Assembly (NCBI GenBank): GCA_040220415.1
Contig: JAVJUV010000102.1
Span: 132,078 to 196,077, forward strand
Direction: 5' to 3'
Source: JAVJUV01 sp040220415
Lineage (GTDB): Bacteria > Pseudomonadota > Alphaproteobacteria > Rhodobacterales > Rhodobacteraceae
Length of the DNA stretch: 64,000 nt
Below are positions 17,390 to 27,329 of the stretch, piece by piece (within the stretch, counting starts at the first letter, position 1; each line of letters begins with the position of its first letter). The notes below the pieces were generated by a model. It searched no databases. It saw nothing but the letters and a program-made list of their open reading frames with translations, and was not told where the DNA came from. The translations under genes and the position numbers were made by a program.

Positions 17390-18453
17390 TGCGCGTCGCG
17401 GTCATCGGGGGCGGCGTCGCGGGGCTGTCGGCGGCCGCCCGGCTTGCGCCGGATGCCGAGGTGAGTGTTTTCGAAGCCGAGGCGCATCTGGGCTATCACG
17501 CCAGCGGGCGCTCGGCGGCCATGTTCGAGGAAAACTACGGCAACGCCGCGGTTCGGGCCCTGAACCGGGCCTCGCGCGCGGACCTGGAGCACTGGGGCGT
17601 GCTGTCGCCAAGGGGCTTCATGATGGTGGCGCTGGAAGCCGATTTGCCCGTGTTCGAGGCTGATCTTGCGGATATGGCCATGTCCGAAATCGATGTCTCG
17701 GATGCGCGTCGGCGGGTTCCGATCCTGTCGGACGGGATCGCACGCGCGGCCCTGCACGAAGGCGCGCAGGACATCGATACCGGACGGTTGCTGGACATCT
17801 TTGCGCGCTTGGTCACGGATGCCGGCGGCCGGCTGGTTCGCGATGCGCGGGTCAGCGCGATCAGCCGGTCGAACGGGGGCTGGAAACTGGAGGCGGGTGA
17901 AGCGGCTTATCGCGCCGATGTCATCGTCAACGCTGCGGGGGCCTGGGCGGACCAGTTGGCGGCGCTGGCGGGTGCGCGGGGTGTCGGACTGCAACCCTAC
18001 CGGCGCTCGATGGCGCGGCTTCCCGCACCGGGCGGGCACGACGTGCGGCGCTGGCCGATGCTGTTCGGGCCCGGCGAGACCTGGTACGCCAAGCCGGATG
18101 CGGGCGCATGGATCGTGTCGCCGGCAGAAGAGGACCCGGTAGCCCCGATGGACGCCTGGGCCGACGACATGGTCCTGGCAGAGGGGCTGGCCCGATATGA
18201 GGCCCACGTCAGCGAGCCGGTAGTCAGGGTCGAGACGAACTGGGCAGGCTTGCGCACCTTCGCGCCTGACAGGACGCTGGTGATCGGCCCTGACCCGAAA
18301 CTGGACGGTTTCTTCTGGATGGCCGGTCAGGGCGGATACGGGTTTCAAACCGCGCCGGCGGCGTCGGGGCTGCTTGCGGATCTTGTCATGAGCCGGAAGC
18401 CGGTTCTGCCGGATAGCGCGGTCAGCGCGCTGTCGCCGTGTCGTTTCGCCTGA
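17389..18453 (+). CDS. FAD-dependent oxidoreductase, DAO family
   Basis: 354 residues of the glycine/D-amino-acid-oxidase (DAO) family. The N terminus holds the FAD-binding GGGVAGLSAAARLA motif after the first beta strand; YHASGRSAAMFEENYG is the family segment after the acidic E that binds ribose; MAGQGGYGFQTAPAASG near the C terminus closes the FAD site. Such proteins oxidise amino or hydroxy acids at carbon. The substrate is not predictable. It is coupled to the aldo/keto reductase upstream and convergent with the Hint gene. Confidence 0.93.
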   Translation: MRVAVIGGGVAGLSAAARLAPDAEVSVFEAEAHLGYHASGRSAAMFEENYGNAAVRALNRASRADLEHWGVLSPRGFMMVALEADLPVFEADLADMAMSEIDVSDARRRVPILSDGIARAALHEGAQDIDTGRLLDIFARLVTDAGGRLVRDARVSAISRSNGGWKLEAGEAAYRADVIVNAAGAWADQLAALAGARGVGLQPYRRSMARLPAPGGHDVRRWPMLFGPGETWYAKPDAGAWIVSPAEEDPVAPMDAWADDMVLAEGLARYEAHVSEPVVRVETNWAGLRTFAPDRTLVIGPDPKLDGFFWMAGQGGYGFQTAPAASGLLADLVMSRKPVLPDSAVSALSPCRFA

Positions 18454-18456
18454 GGT

Positions 18457-19095
18457 CTATGCGAAGTCGGGGGTGTAGCTGACACGCTCGCGCTTCTTGT
18501 AGCGCGGTGCGGGATAGTCGGCAAAGCGCGGCGCCAGATCGGGGAACGTCTCCTGAAGTTCCTTCAGGACCGGCTCGGGCGTCTCGGCAATCGTTTCGTC
18601 ATCGGGCGAGAAGCTTTCGATCGGCAGGCCGTTCGCGCAGAACACCTGCGGCTCGTCGAAGACGATGTTGTAGTAGGTCACGTCGGCTTCGCGACGCTCG
18701 ACGAAAGCGTTGTCGTTGATGCCGGCCACGTCGCGCGCGGGAACAAGGCAATTCGTCGCGTCGTCTTCGTCCTCCAGCCGCCAGCCGGGGATCAGAAGGC
18801 GGTGCGCGCGTCCGACCGCCAGTTCCTTTTGCGGCATCATCGGTCCGATGGCGCGTGGTTTCAGCACCACGGGGGCCAGCGACGGGTCGGCAGCCATCTC
18901 GGCCGCGGTGACGGTGCGCGTCCAGATCATGCGGACGGGACGAAGGCCGTTATCGCGCGTGACGATCAGATCGCCCTTGCGAACGAACTCGATCCGGCGT
19001 GCGCCGCAGGGGGTGCGGACGTTCGCCCCCGCACAAAGCCCGCGGGTTCCCGCCTTGACGACTGTTCCGTCGGTGATCTTCTTCGCAATGGTCAT
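18457..19095 (-). CDS. Stand-alone Hint-domain protein
   Basis: 212 residues from the ATG at 19095 (six more from 19113). The segment ANVRTPCGARRIEFVRKGDLIVTRD and the later RAHRLLIPGW and GLPIESFSPDD are typical of the Hint_2 domain that occurs at the C-terminal end of hemolysin-type calcium-binding proteins in Rhodobacteraceae. Here the domain stands almost alone with no repeat region, signal peptide or extein, so self-splicing cannot be claimed. The function of these short proteins is unknown. Confidence 0.85.
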   Translation of the reverse strand: MTIAKKITDGTVVKAGTRGLCAGANVRTPCGARRIEFVRKGDLIVTRDNGLRPVRMIWTRTVTAAEMAADPSLAPVVLKPRAIGPMMPQKELAVGRAHRLLIPGWRLEDEDDATNCLVPARDVAGINDNAFVERREADVTYYNIVFDEPQVFCANGLPIESFSPDDETIAETPEPVLKELQETFPDLAPRFADYPAPRYKKRERVSYTPDFA

Positions 19096-19302
19096 GTGCT
19101 GGCCCTGTGGCAACGCATTCTGAACGTGTCACCAAGCCTGCAACGAAATGTGACGGAATTAGGGACTGGGCGTGGTGAATCCGCGATCCGCGCATAATTT
19201 GACGGTCAATTGCTTCCACTTGGTAAACAATGACTGTCGTTCAGTTCGATTGGGCAGACTTTTGTAGCTAAAAGTGCAATCAATCAGCAGGATTGGACCG
19301 GA

Positions 19303-20022
19303 TTATCCATTGGCCTTCACCGCCTGGGGTGACCGCATCTCGGCGACAATGTCCCGGACCGCCGCCACGGGGTCGGGGGCCCGGTGGATCGGACGCCCCA
19401 CCACCACATGATCCGCCCCCGCGGCAATCGCCTGGGCCGGTGTCATGACGCGTTTCTGGTCGCCGCGGTCGGCGCCCACGGGCCTGACCCCGGGCGTGAC
19501 GATCAGCTTGCCTTCAGCTTCCGGCAAGGCGCGGACCAGTGCTGCCTCGTGGGGCGAGGCGATGACGCCGTGGGCGCCTGCATCGAAGGCCCGTGCGGCA
19601 CGTTCAGTGACTATTTCAGGGATATTTCCCGGTTTAATCTGCGCAGCGTCCAGATCGGCACGGTCCAGCGAGGTAAGAACGGTTACCGCCAGGATCTTCA
19701 TGTCGCCGGCACCGGCACCCTCGCGGGCGGCACGAACCACGTGTGGATCGCCGTGAACGGTCAGGAAATCCAGATCGAACTGCGCCAGGCCGCGAACCGC
19801 CGCCTCGATGGTGGCGCCGATGTCGAACAGCTTCATGTCCAGGAAGATGCGTTTGCCGTGCTCGTCCTTCAGCTCGCGCGCCAGCGCCAAGCCGCCGCCG
19901 GTCAGCATGCCAAGGCCGATCTTGTAGAAACTGACCGCATCCCCCAGGCGCTCGGCCAATGCGTGGCCTTCCAGCGCATTGGGGACGTCAAGGGCCACGA
20001 TCAGTCGGTCATCTGCGGTCAT
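19303..20022 (-). CDS. pyrF: Orotidine 5'-phosphate decarboxylase
   Basis: 239 residues from MTADDRLIVALDVPN. It converts OMP to UMP, the last step of pyrimidine synthesis. The catalytic Lys/Asp array is present in FLDMKLFDIGATI, and the phosphate-binding C-terminal motifs VTPGVRP and ADHVVVGRPI are intact. A frame extending to 20082 would add 20 residues not seen in the family. It is divergent from clpB. Confidence 0.96.
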   Translation of the reverse strand: MTADDRLIVALDVPNALEGHALAERLGDAVSFYKIGLGMLTGGGLALARELKDEHGKRIFLDMKLFDIGATIEAAVRGLAQFDLDFLTVHGDPHVVRAAREGAGAGDMKILAVTVLTSLDRADLDAAQIKPGNIPEIVTERAARAFDAGAHGVIASPHEAALVRALPEAEGKLIVTPGVRPVGADRGDQKRVMTPAQAIAAGADHVVVGRPIHRAPDPVAAVRDIVAEMRSPQAVKANG

Positions 20023-20203
20023 GGCGGCTGTCTCCGTGGCTGCTTTGGCGTGGGGGGTACTCTGGTCGGAATCCGGATGCAAGCCGGGCCTCGCAGGGCC
20101 TTGCAGAGCGGTGCATCAGCACCCAGATAATGGTCAAGGCCTGAAACGGACATGCCGCCAAGCGGGTGTCCTGCGAAACGGGCGCTTTGAAAAGGAGAGA
20201 ACG

Positions 20204-22822
<2,619 letters not shown>

Positions 22823-22828
22823 CCTGAG

Positions 22829-22855
22829 AGCCCCGCTTCGGCGGGGCTTTTCGCT
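22829..22855 (+). terminator. Rho-independent terminator of clpB
   Basis: 8-bp stem AGCCCCGC / GCGGGGCT with TTCG loop followed by TTTCGCTTT, six bases after the clpB stop codon. Confidence 0.88.
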
Positions 22856-23040
22856 TTCGGAAACAGTACTTCTGATTCCGGCTGTTTTGTTTCCTATTCC
22901 GGGCAAAACGTGCGCAAGTTTTCGCCGCCTGCGAATTGTGGCGGACCTTGGCGAAGATCCGCCGCATTCTTTCCACATTCGAAGCAGAGATCTGTAGGCG
23001 CTGGAAGGGGGAAACTCCGGAAACGGGCACGAGCAAAAAA

Positions 23041-23463
23041 ATGTCGAAAATACATCGCATAGCAGGGTTGAAGATCTCACGGATCGCTCCGACGGTCGAA
23101 GTGGAGACGTTTCGCAGCCGGGACCTATTGCCGGACCTCGAGCCGGCCGAGGAGCGGCTTCGCCGTCACAGAACCCACATATTTTCAGCGGACGGAATTG
23201 CGCTGTCCCACAGTTCGGCTGTCGAGGACGTCTTCGAGCCGAGCAAGCGCGCCGAACACCGCGATTTTACCGCGCGGATGACGGTCTATGTCATGAACGC
23301 CATCGTCATGGTCTTCGCCTTGCCGGTCGGTCTGGGACTTCTCTGTCTGAATATCCTTGGCGGAGAGAATCTGCGGACCACGGCGCATGTCATGGCGCTG
23401 ACGGGTCTCTTCATGGCCCTGATGTCAACGGAAGAAGGCGCGCGGCTGCTGTTCTTTATCTGA
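23041..23463 (+). CDS. Small membrane protein of unknown function
   Basis: 140 residues, no family recognised with certainty. The first 75 residues are charged and probably cytoplasmic. Residues 81-107 and 111-128 are hydrophobic, giving two membrane helices with a very short turn (GGEN). The start ATG at 23041 was preferred to an upstream in-frame ATG at 22936 because the intervening 35 residues are basic and low in predicted structure; this is not certain. No strong ribosome-binding site was seen. It stands alone between clpB and a convergent gene. Confidence 0.72.
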   Translation: MSKIHRIAGLKISRIAPTVEVETFRSRDLLPDLEPAEERLRRHRTHIFSADGIALSHSSAVEDVFEPSKRAEHRDFTARMTVYVMNAIVMVFALPVGLGLLCLNILGGENLRTTAHVMALTGLFMALMSTEEGARLLFFI

Positions 23464-23468
23464 GGACA

Positions 23469-24269
23469 TCAGCCGGATTTCAGCGTGATACCGGCCAGGC
23501 CGGCCTTTTGCGCATCACTCAGGCGGTCGACCTCGATAACCGTCGTATGGATGGTGAAGACGACGGCGCCGGTGCGCGCCAGGCGGCGCAGCGTCTGCCT
23601 TTCGGATCGAAGATATTTTCCGCCCGGCGGCCCCCGTCGCATGGACGGCGGGTCGTGTTCGCTGCGCGGATGGAAAAGCGAAGGGTCGTTGTGCAGAACC
23701 GCATTGGCGCGCCACAACGGCCGGTCGGGCCGGATGGCGTCGAAAAGCCTTTGAACCCGCATGCCGACGGCTGAATCGTATTCCGGAACCGGGCCGTGAA
23801 TGGCCATCAAGGGCCGCCCGATCTTCTCGGCCAGTGTCCATGACGCGGGAAAGCACAGGATCGCGCCCGTCAGAACGTGGCCCTCGGCACCTTCCTGCAT
23901 CAGGCAGACGTCCGATTGTATCAGGCGCCCGATGGTCAGAAGCGGCTGGTCGCGGTCGATCGCGACGACCGCGCCGTCAGGACGCGTGGCCCGGTCATTG
24001 CCCAACCGATAACCGGTATCCCCGGCGAGAGTTTCCAGAACGAGATCCAGGCACTCTCCGGCGGCGTCGCGACCGGTCTGCGTCAGCGCATGAACCTTGT
24101 CCCGCCGCGTGGCGATCAGGTGCTCGCGCAAGCGCATCTGCGCCTGGAATGTCTCGTCCCGGATCAGCCAGTCGTCCGGATCAAGCGGTTTGACGCCCGG
24201 CAGGCGCCACAGCGCCGGGTCCATCCACGGCGCTACCGCCAGCCTGTCGTGCAGAACGATCTCTTCCAT
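23469..24269 (-). CDS. Heme-dependent oxidative N-demethylase family protein (DUF3445)
   Basis: 266 residues. It matches the DUF3445 family, later named heme-dependent oxidative N-demethylase (HODM) from a Pseudomonas enzyme. Recognisable segments are RSERQTLRRLARTGAVVFTIH near the C terminus and LCFPASWTLAEKIGRPL in the middle, both typical. The family binds heme and is linked to demethylation of dimethylamine-type substrates; the substrate here is unknown. It is transcribed divergently from dddP across a 109-nt region with a direct repeat, which raises the possibility of shared control. Confidence 0.88.
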   Translation of the reverse strand: MEEIVLHDRLAVAPWMDPALWRLPGVKPLDPDDWLIRDETFQAQMRLREHLIATRRDKVHALTQTGRDAAGECLDLVLETLAGDTGYRLGNDRATRPDGAVVAIDRDQPLLTIGRLIQSDVCLMQEGAEGHVLTGAILCFPASWTLAEKIGRPLMAIHGPVPEYDSAVGMRVQRLFDAIRPDRPLWRANAVLHNDPSLFHPRSEHDPPSMRRGPPGGKYLRSERQTLRRLARTGAVVFTIHTTVIEVDRLSDAQKAGLAGITLKSG

Positions 24270-24290
24270 GCCTGACGGGTTAGCCGGGGA

Positions 24291-24323
24291 CGTGTCGCAA
24301 TGGAATAGCTGGCGTGTCGCAAT
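24291..24323. promoter_or_regulatory. 11-bp direct repeat between the HODM and dddP genes
   Basis: CGTGTCGCAAT occurs twice without mismatch, at 24291-24301 and 24313-24323, a 22-bp period equal to about two helical turns. It lies 22-54 nt upstream of the HODM-family start and 56-88 nt upstream of the dddP start. Direct repeats at this spacing suit a regulator binding twice on one face of the helix. The protein is unknown. Confidence 0.45.
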
Positions 24324-24378
24324 TATGCCTGACCAGCCCGGATCTCTGGCGGAATGTATCGTGCGAGGAGGGCCGCCG

Positions 24379-25719
24379 ATGAACGAGCATTACCGGGATC
24401 AACGAAAGATCGATCCCACCCGCGGCGCCATCCTGGGAGACAACACGCCGAACGATGCCGACCGGATCGATATCGGTCCGACGCGCCTGGCATTTCAGGA
24501 ATGGGCGCACGCGGAGCTGAAGCTGCCCGATCTGCAGGAAATGCGGCACTATCGCTGGAAGCGCCTGACCGACCACGTCGTCGCCCGGGAATATGGCGGG
24601 CTGCTGATGTTCGATCCTCTGAACATCCGCTACGCAACGGACTCGACGAACATGCAGCTTTGGAACACGCACAACCCGTTCCGCGCAGTTCTGTTGTGTG
24701 CTGACGGCTACATGGTGATCTGGGACTACAAGAACTCGCCATTCCTGTCGGCCTTCAATCCCTTGGTGCGCGAGGCGCGGTCGGGTGCGGATTTCTTCTA
24801 TTTCGACCGGGGCGACAAGGCCTATGACGCGGCGCTTGTCTTTGCCCGGCAGGTTCGTGACCTGATCGCCCGGCACGGGGGCAACAACCTGCGATTGGCT
24901 GCCGACAAACCGATGATGCATGCGGTTCGGGCGCTTCAGTCGCAGGGCTTCGAGATCATGGAAGGCGAAGAGGTCACCGAGAAGGCGCGTTCGGTCAAGG
25001 GACCGGACGAGATCAGGGCAATGCGCTGCGCCAGCCATGCCTGTGAAACGGCCGTTCGCAAGATGGAGGATTTCGCGCGGGCGCAGGTGCCCGGCGGCAT
25101 GGTCAGCGAGGACGATATCTGGGCGGTATTGCACGCCGAGAACATCCGGCGCGGCGGCGAGTGGATCGAGACGCGCCTTTTGACATCCGGTCCGCGCACG
25201 AACCCCTGGTTCCAGGAATGCGGCGCGCGGATCGTGCAGAACAACGAGATCGTCGCCTTCGATACCGACCTGATCGGCAGTTACGGCATCTGCGTCGACA
25301 TCAGCCGGACATGGTGGATCGGCGACCGGCCTCCGCGCGCCGACATGGTCGAGGCCATGCGGCACGCGCACGAGCACATCATGACCAACATGGAGATGAT
25401 CCGCCCGGGCGCCAGGATCGAGGATCTGAGCCGCAACAGTCACGTCTTGCACGACAGGTACCAGAAGCGGAAATACGGCTGCCTGATGCACGGCGTCGGG
25501 CTTTGCGACGAGTGGCCCCTGGTGGCCTATCCCGACATCATGGTTCCCGGCGCCTTCGACTATCAGCTGGAACCCGGCATGGTTCTTTGTGTCGAGGCCC
25601 TGGTTGGCGAAGAGGGCGGCGACTTCTCGATCAAGCTGGAGGACCAGGTGCTGGTTACCGAGAGCGGATACGAGAACCTGACGGCCTATCCATTCGACGC
25701 GGCATTGATGGGCGCCTAG
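24379..25719 (+). CDS. dddP: DMSP lyase DddP
   Basis: 446 residues. DddP cleaves dimethylsulfoniopropionate to dimethylsulfide and acrylate. It has the M24 aminopeptidase fold but is not a peptidase. The numbering coincides with the crystallised Ruegeria lacuscaerulensis enzyme as I recall it: metal ligands Asp295, Asp297, Asp307, His371, Glu406 and Glu421, catalytic Asp377 and Tyr366 are all present. The N-terminal IDPTRGA and DNTPNDADRI segments are specific to DddP and absent from ordinary prolidases. GAGGAGG precedes the ATG; a longer frame overlaps the divergent gene. No other DMSP gene is in the window. Confidence 0.95.
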   Translation: MNEHYRDQRKIDPTRGAILGDNTPNDADRIDIGPTRLAFQEWAHAELKLPDLQEMRHYRWKRLTDHVVAREYGGLLMFDPLNIRYATDSTNMQLWNTHNPFRAVLLCADGYMVIWDYKNSPFLSAFNPLVREARSGADFFYFDRGDKAYDAALVFARQVRDLIARHGGNNLRLAADKPMMHAVRALQSQGFEIMEGEEVTEKARSVKGPDEIRAMRCASHACETAVRKMEDFARAQVPGGMVSEDDIWAVLHAENIRRGGEWIETRLLTSGPRTNPWFQECGARIVQNNEIVAFDTDLIGSYGICVDISRTWWIGDRPPRADMVEAMRHAHEHIMTNMEMIRPGARIEDLSRNSHVLHDRYQKRKYGCLMHGVGLCDEWPLVAYPDIMVPGAFDYQLEPGMVLCVEALVGEEGGDFSIKLEDQVLVTESGYENLTAYPFDAALMGA

Positions 25720-25755
25720 GCGGCGGGCCGCCCACCTGCGGCAATTCCTTGCCGT

Positions 25756-25819
25756 AAAGGCATAAACCAAGGGCATACGCCGATCAGCACGGGGACCGAA
25801 ACCCCCGGTCTATGCCTTT
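25756..25819 (+). promoter_or_regulatory. Candidate structured RNA leader upstream of the PepSY operon
   Basis: A 9-bp inverted repeat AAAGGCATA / TATGCCTTT closes a 46-nt region that contains a second stem GACCG / CGGTC (25794-25798 with 25806-25810) directly stacked against the right arm. There is no T-run, so it is not a normal terminator of dddP. It ends 89 nt before the PepSY start. No known riboswitch class is recognised; it could also be a DNA operator. Confidence 0.35.
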
Positions 25820-25908
25820 CGGTTAGTTCAAATCACGCCGGGAAGCCGCTTCTTCAACAGGCGACGGGCAGCCACCCCTGCCCGCACAACCCAACGAAGG
25901 AGCACACC

Positions 25909-26160
25909 ATGCTTAAGACAATCGCCACCCCCCTCGCCGTCGTCCTGATGCTTTCCGGCGCAGCACATGCATCCGGCAGGGTCGAGCTGACCGACCAGAA
26001 CACCAACCAGATTCGCACGCTGCTGACCGAGCAGGGCTACGAAGTCGCCAAGATCAAGATCGAGGACGGCATGTACGAGGCCTACGCCAAGAAAGAAGGT
26101 CAGCGCTACGAGGTCTTCCTGAATGCGGACTTCGAGGTCGTTAAGACCAAAGAAGACTGA
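25909..26160 (+). CDS. Small periplasmic PepSY-domain protein
   Basis: 83 residues with a signal peptide ending near AHAS (residue 22). The mature part, about 60 residues, has the PepSY pattern: QIRTLLTEQGYEVAKIKIEDGMYEAYAKKEG, followed by a terminal strand with F-E-V. PepSY domains are thought to bind or inhibit partners outside the membrane and are often encoded beside heme or flavin membrane proteins. A cytochrome b561 gene follows after a hairpin, and a membrane-bound LuxR regulator comes third. Confidence 0.88.
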   Translation: MLKTIATPLAVVLMLSGAAHASGRVELTDQNTNQIRTLLTEQGYEVAKIKIEDGMYEAYAKKEGQRYEVFLNADFEVVKTKED

Positions 26161-26170
26161 TCAGGAAGCG

Positions 26171-26211
26171 CCGCAGGCCACATTCACCCCGTGGCCTGCG
26201 GTCCCCAATTT
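26171..26211 (+). terminator. Strong hairpin between PepSY and cytochrome b561 genes
   Basis: Perfect 11-bp stem CCGCAGGCCAC / GTGGCCTGCGG (26171-26181, 26191-26201), 9-nt loop, followed by TCCCCAATTTT. It starts 10 nt after the PepSY stop and ends just before the ribosome-binding site of the next gene. It probably works as a partial terminator or an mRNA-stabilising end that keeps the first gene expressed above the two that follow. Confidence 0.75.
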
Positions 26212-26226
26212 TCCGGAGGTAGGAAC

Positions 26227-26751
26227 ATGCAACGACTGAAAGTCTGGGATCCGTTCGTCAGGCTGTTTCACTGGTCGCTGGTGATCGGCTTCGGGGCGAA
26301 CGCGCTTGTCGTGGACGACGACGGCAAGCTGCACCAATGGATCGGCTATGTCGTGGTCGCCCTGATCGTCCTGCGAATCCTGTGGGGGATGGTTGGAACG
26401 AAGTATGCCCGTTTCGCCTCTTTTCCCCCAAGCGTATCAAGCGCAATCGGCCAGATAAGGGAAACCCTGGCAGGTATCCGGCATATCCATATCGGCCACA
26501 CGCCGCTTGGGGCGCTGATGATCTACAACCTGCTCGTGTCGATACTCGTGATCGGCGTGTCCGGTTACCTGATGACGACCGACATTTTCTGGGGCGTAGA
26601 ATGGCCCGAAGAGCTTCACGAAGTGGCCGTGTCCTGGGCCGAGATATCCGTCGTGCTGCATATCGCTGCCGTGATCTTCGAAAGCTGGCGGACAAGCGTG
26701 AATCTGCCACGCGCCATGGTGACGGGTTGCAAGGAAATCCCTTCCGGCTAA
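26227..26751 (+). CDS. Cytochrome b561-type membrane protein
   Basis: 174 residues with four membrane helices of the prokaryotic cytochrome b561 / Ni-Fe hydrogenase cytochrome b family. His residues that may bind two b hemes are in LFHWSL (helix 1), DGKLHQWIGY (helix 2) and VVLHIAAVIFE (helix 4); HIHIGHTPLG precedes helix 3. It would pass electrons across or within the inner membrane. GGAGGTAGG lies before the ATG at 26227. A longer frame adding 12 residues runs through the hairpin and is unlikely. Confidence 0.9.
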   Translation: MQRLKVWDPFVRLFHWSLVIGFGANALVVDDDGKLHQWIGYVVVALIVLRILWGMVGTKYARFASFPPSVSSAIGQIRETLAGIRHIHIGHTPLGALMIYNLLVSILVIGVSGYLMTTDIFWGVEWPEELHEVAVSWAEISVVLHIAAVIFESWRTSVNLPRAMVTGCKEIPSG

Positions 26752-26762
26752 GAACATGGCCA

Positions 26763-27302
26763 ATGGCCATACGCGAACCGTTGAACGTCCCGAACGGACT
26801 GATGATGCTGATGGCGGTGCAGCTGGGCTGTGCCGCCTTCTTCGTTGTCGATGCGGTTCATGACCACCTTGAAGGCGGTAATCTGTGGAGCCTGGATCTG
26901 CACCTTGGCATCGAGACCATCGCGACGCTGAGCCTTCTTGTGGCAATCGGAATCGAAGCGCAGTTTCTGAAGAGCCTGCTTAACCGCAAATCCATGCTGG
27001 AGCGTAGCCTGGATCATGTCAGCGCCGAGGTGAACGAGGTGATCATCGCGCAGTTCGAGGAATGGCGGCTTTCGCCCGCCGAAAGCGATATCGCGATGTT
27101 CCTGGTGAAGGGACTTGGAACGCAGGAGATCGCCGAACTGCGCGGAAGTGCGGAAGGCACGATCAAGGCGCATTTCAACGCGATTTTCCGGAAGGCCGGC
27201 GTTCACAGCCGCGCCGAATTGCTGAGCGCGTTGATCGACCGACTTCTCGGCAAGCGTCTGGATGCCGCGCCGAAGGTTTTCCAAGCGCGGAAATCCGGTT
27301 AG
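26763..27302 (+). CDS. Membrane-anchored LuxR-type transcriptional regulator
   Basis: 179 residues. Two N-terminal membrane helices (about 12-34 and 47-69) are followed by a linker and a LuxR/GerE helix-turn-helix at about 103-165: LSPAESDIAMFLVKGLGTQEIA, then GTIKAHFNAIFRKAGVHSRAEL. There is no receiver or autoinducer domain, so the sensing part is the membrane region itself or a partner. The starting ATG is 11 nt after the cytochrome gene. Together with PepSY and cytochrome genes it may sense periplasmic or membrane redox state. Confidence 0.86.
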   Translation: MAIREPLNVPNGLMMLMAVQLGCAAFFVVDAVHDHLEGGNLWSLDLHLGIETIATLSLLVAIGIEAQFLKSLLNRKSMLERSLDHVSAEVNEVIIAQFEEWRLSPAESDIAMFLVKGLGTQEIAELRGSAEGTIKAHFNAIFRKAGVHSRAELLSALIDRLLGKRLDAAPKVFQARKSG

Positions 27303-27329
27303 ATCCCTTTCCAAACGGGGAGAGGTTAG

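Noticed and set aside
18457..19095. Intein
   Set aside because: There are no flanking extein sequences and no C-terminal splice junction; the match is to the Hint_2 domain type.
19114..19302. Gene in the space between the Hint gene and pyrF
   Set aside because: No open frame with family resemblance; only a short TTGACGGTCAA palindrome near 19199-19209 that is too short to interpret.
20023..20203. Sigma-32-type heat-shock promoter of clpB
   Set aside because: CTTGCA with a downstream CCCAGAT is the best candidate, but spacing and -10 match are poor; I could not support it.
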